The position numbers and the translations under genes are program-made. Shown one piece after another: positions 5,201 to 7,166 of a stretch of 7,166 bases of DNA. The stretch lies in assembly GCA_903912435.1 (NCBI GenBank), contig CAIWHI010000324.1:1-7166 (forward strand), read 5' to 3'. Numbering within the stretch: the first letter of the stretch is position 1; every line of letters begins with the position of its first letter. Under the pieces are notes generated by a model that was not told the origin of the DNA, ran no database searches, and was given only the letters and a program-made list of their open reading frames with translations. Source of the DNA: an uncultured Bacteroidota bacterium (GTDB lineage Bacteria > Bacteroidota > Bacteroidia > Chitinophagales > Chitinophagaceae).

Positions 5201-6385
5201 ATGATTGAACAGATACGCGCAAAAGCCGCGCAATATTTCCCCGATGTGCAGGAAATACGCCATCATATACATTCTCATCCCGAACTTTCATTTGAGGAAT
5301 TTAATACCGCTGCCTATGTATCTGGCAAGCTCACAGCCTGGGGTATAGAACACGAAACAGCAGTAGCAGGCACAGGTATTGTAGCCCTAATAAAAGGCGC
5401 GCATCCAGGCCGCTGCATAGCGTTGCGTGCCGACCTTGACGCCTTACCAATTCAGGAAGAAAACGATACAGTTTACAGCTCACAAAATGCAGGGATAATG
5501 CATGCCTGTGGGCATGATGTGCACACAAGTTGCCTGCTGGGTGCAGCCCGCATACTCCACGATTTTAGAAATGAATTGCAAGGCACTGTGAAACTGATTT
5601 TCCAACCCGGAGAAGAAAAGCACCCCGGTGGTGCCAGCCTGATGATAGCAGCCGGAGTTTTGGACAATCCCAAACCAGAAGCTATATATGCACTACACGT
5701 ATACCCCAACCTGCCAAGTGGAACTGTGGGTTTCAGAGCGGGACAATATATGGCAAGTGCTGATGAAATATACATAACCATAGAAGGAAGAGGAGGCCAT
5801 GCCGCTCTACCCCACCTCACCGTAGACCCGATAGCAGTAGCTGCACTGGTAATTACGGGCCTGCAGCAGGTAGTAGCCCGCAAGGCCAACCCATTGATAC
5901 CATCTGTACTTTCGTTTTGTAAAATTCAAGGCGGCTTTGCTACCAATGTTATACCGGGAAAGGTGGAAATCCTGGGCACCTTCCGTACCATGAATGAAGC
6001 ATGGAGAGCAGAAGCCCACCATTGGATAAAAGACTATGTAATAAAGACCTGTGAAGCATATGGGGCCGTTGCAACTATTGACATACCACCGGGATACCCT
6101 AGTTTGTATAATGACATGGCCCTTACCCGCCAGGCGGAAGATTGGGCCAGAGATTTTATTGGAACTGAAAATGTAAAGGAACTGGACATGCGCATGGCTG
6201 GCGAAGATTTCAGTTTCTATACCCAATACATGCCCGGATGTTTCTTCCGCATTGGCACCAATAAAGATGGCAAGGAATTTACATCTCCGGTACACGCCCC
6301 AACCTTCGATATTCATGAAGAAGCAATGGCCACAGGTATGGGCATGATGGCCTGGTTTGCCATAAATGCCTCTAAACAGGGTTAA
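5201..6385 (+). CDS. M20 family (M20D) metal-dependent amidohydrolase
   Basis: This 394-residue enzyme has the full length of the family of hippurate hydrolases, N-acyl-amino-acid deacylases and IAA-amino-acid hydrolases, which cut an amide bond between an acyl group and an amino acid using two metal ions. Family marks in order: IRHHIHSHPELSFEE (19-33), ALRADLDALPIQE (74-86), MHACGHDVHTS (100-110) with metal ligands Cys103 and His105, FQPGEE (134-139) with Glu138 as base and Glu139 as ligand, LHVYP (165-169) with His166, GRGGHAALPH (196-205) in the dimerisation lid with His200, MAGEDFSFY, and the last ligand His365 in HAPTFDIHEEA. All expected residues are present, so it should be active; the acyl substrate cannot be predicted. 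There is no signal peptide, so it is cytoplasmic, although its operon partner is exported. It begins one base after the SPOR stop and ends before a 210-bp spacer. Confidence 0.94.
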   Translation: MIEQIRAKAAQYFPDVQEIRHHIHSHPELSFEEFNTAAYVSGKLTAWGIEHETAVAGTGIVALIKGAHPGRCIALRADLDALPIQEENDTVYSSQNAGIMHACGHDVHTSCLLGAARILHDFRNELQGTVKLIFQPGEEKHPGGASLMIAAGVLDNPKPEAIYALHVYPNLPSGTVGFRAGQYMASADEIYITIEGRGGHAALPHLTVDPIAVAALVITGLQQVVARKANPLIPSVLSFCKIQGGFATNVIPGKVEILGTFRTMNEAWRAEAHHWIKDYVIKTCEAYGAVATIDIPPGYPSLYNDMALTRQAEDWARDFIGTENVKELDMRMAGEDFSFYTQYMPGCFFRIGTNKDGKEFTSPVHAPTFDIHEEAMATGMGMMAWFAINASKQG

Positions 6386-6446
6386 ATTCTAAACCCAATT
6401 AAACAATCAATTGTAAGAATCTCATTAAAAAACAAACTGCTTTTCA

Positions 6447-6504
6447 GTAGCCCCGACTTAAAAGTAGGGGTATGTGTAGAAAAATACATTTGGCTTTAGC
6501 CAAA
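6447..6504. repeat. Tandem palindromes resembling a REP-type element
   Basis: The tetramer GTAG (6447-6450) precedes an imperfect hairpin at 6451-6470: CCCC, a G-A mismatch, ACT, loop TAAA, then AGT and GGGG. After five bases a second GTAG (6476-6479) occurs, followed nine bases later by a perfect hairpin TTTGGC-TTTA-GCCAAA at 6489-6504. GTAG at the foot of an imperfect palindrome, in pairs between genes, is the layout of REP elements mobilised by REP-associated tyrosine transposases. The alternative is a terminator for the SPOR-M20 operon; the second hairpin is followed by ATCTTTT, only a poor T-tract. Confidence 0.5.
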
Positions 6505-6582
6505 ATCTTTTAGGATTGTTGGTTAATGCACGGTTAGGGTGGCACTTAATGAAAAAAATAACCCTTTTGATTTTTTATTTTT

Positions 6583-6590
6583 TATTTTTG
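6583..6590 (+). promoter_or_regulatory. Candidate -7 box for the rightmost gene
   Basis: TATTTTTG is an exact TAnnTTTG match, but it lies in a T-rich run and only five bases before the ATG at 6596. TTTTGATTTT occurs twice around it (6565-6574 and 6586-6595). The match may therefore reflect simple sequence rather than a promoter. Confidence 0.28.
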
Positions 6591-6595
6591 ATTTT

Positions 6596-7166
6596 ATGAT
6601 GAAGCGGGTTTTCAATTTATTTTTAATGGGCATGTCACTGCTTTTTTGCTTCAGGCTAATGGCACAGCAAACTGCTAAGACCAAGGCACCTGTAAAACCG
6701 GGAAATAGTAAAAAAATCTTCCTCCCACCTGTATACCTGGGTAAGAGTAATCTACATGAAGGATTGATAAAAAAACGAATTTTCGATAGTTTGCTCAGGC
6801 AAGGTATATCAGCACACGATTCTCTGGGAAATAAATACCGCATTGTAGGATTCGATTTTAGCTATGCCGAGCGAAGCCTTTATGAAGACTCAGTAGGCAT
6901 ATTTCAGGGAACGGACAAGCTGAGCAAGCAGGTACCACCTCAACTGGTGAAGTTCATCCGTGACAACGCTGACAAACCAGTGAATATTCTTTTTGAGGGG
7001 GCAAACGTAGTCACAGCTAAAACACTCAGTGAGATAGTTGATTGCGATGTCAACTTCGCCCTTATGCGACTGATGGTAGCTAGCTCACTAAAGCAGGACA
7101 GGCACAAGCTTAGAGGCGACAAGCAGAATGACCAATTCAAGAAAGCAAAAGAAACGCAAATTGAAA
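6596..7166 (+). CDS. Exported protein of unknown function, 3' end outside window
   Basis: A frame opened by the ATG at 6596-6598 (a second ATG follows directly) runs through 190 codons to the window edge. Residues 1-23 (MMKRVFNLFLMGMSLLFCFR, then LMA) form a signal peptide with cleavage probably after A23, giving a mature end QQTAK. Cys18 lies inside the hydrophobic core and is not in a lipobox, so this is not a clear lipoprotein. Residues 26-45 are a Lys/Pro-rich spacer. Residues 46-136 (VYLGKSNLHEGLIKKRIFDS, a DSLGNKYRIVGFDFSYAE strand pair, YEDSVGIFQG, FIRDNADKPVNILFEG) look like a compact beta-rich domain. The pattern 'G.I.....F...L...G..a.d..g..y.i.gF.f.Y' distantly recalls the C-terminal domain of GldM from the type IX secretion/gliding system, but I cannot confirm this and do not assign it. 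Residues after about 165 become highly charged (Lys, Asp, Gln). Confidence 0.75.
   Translation, partial: MMKRVFNLFLMGMSLLFCFRLMAQQTAKTKAPVKPGNSKKIFLPPVYLGKSNLHEGLIKKRIFDSLLRQGISAHDSLGNKYRIVGFDFSYAERSLYEDSVGIFQGTDKLSKQVPPQLVKFIRDNADKPVNILFEGANVVTAKTLSEIVDCDVNFALMRLMVASSLKQDRHKLRGDKQNDQFKKAKETQIE

Noticed and set aside
5807..6316. 169-codon open frame on the minus strand inside the M20 gene
   Set aside because: It lies wholly within a well-supported enzyme gene with all active-site residues, and its translation shows no recognisable domain.
6396..6413. CAATT/AATTG inverted repeat just after the M20 stop
   Set aside because: A 5-bp AT-rich stem with no T-tract is too weak to call a terminator.
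6523..6843. 106-codon minus-strand open frame overlapping the rightmost gene
   Set aside because: The plus strand there encodes a signal peptide and an ordered domain; the minus-strand product has no such features.

Overview
The window is chromosomal DNA of a Bacteroidota bacterium, most likely from the Chitinophagales/Sphingobacteriales side, though the class is a guess. Supporting signs are the moderately AT-rich composition, the lack of Shine-Dalgarno sequences before nearly every start, candidate -7 boxes of the Bacteroidota form TAnnTTTG just upstream of several genes, signal peptides ending in the 'A-Q' style typical of the phylum, and protein families (SPOR proteins with a Lys/Pro linker, a cysteine-free CobB-type sirtuin) common there.

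Layout. Minus strand, 1-691: the 5' part of a GT9 (heptosyltransferase-like) glycosyltransferase that runs off the left edge. Minus, 757-1617: a secreted protein with two LysM-like domains and an RlpA-like double-psi beta-barrel, directly upstream of the glycosyltransferase. A divergent intergenic region of about 270 bp follows. Plus, 1888-3039: a 383-residue protein with two GNAT-like halves. It converges with a small minus-strand pair: a possible 35-residue membrane protein (3055-3162) preceded by an orphan ORF (3173-3541) whose 5' end looks frameshifted. Plus, 3754-4440: a sirtuin deacylase. Plus, 4588-5199 and 5201-6385: a secreted SPOR-domain protein and an M20 amidohydrolase, one base apart and surely co-transcribed. 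A 210-bp spacer then carries two hairpins resembling a REP-type palindromic repeat unit. Plus, 6596 to the right edge: the 5' part of an unknown exported protein.

Functional theme. Three or four products belong to the cell envelope: the glycosyltransferase acts on surface saccharides, and the LysM/DPBB and SPOR proteins probably bind peptidoglycan. The sirtuin and the M20 enzyme are cytoplasmic hydrolases that remove acyl groups from lysines and from small N-acyl compounds respectively; nothing shows that they share a pathway.

I saw no CRISPR array, RNA gene, integrase, transposase, toxin-antitoxin pair or defence island. The window reads as ordinary core chromosome. The points most worth a second look are the REP-like palindromes, the apparently inactive DPBB domain, the damaged orphan gene, and a 12-bp direct repeat, one copy of which fills the spacer of the likely SPOR-gene promoter.
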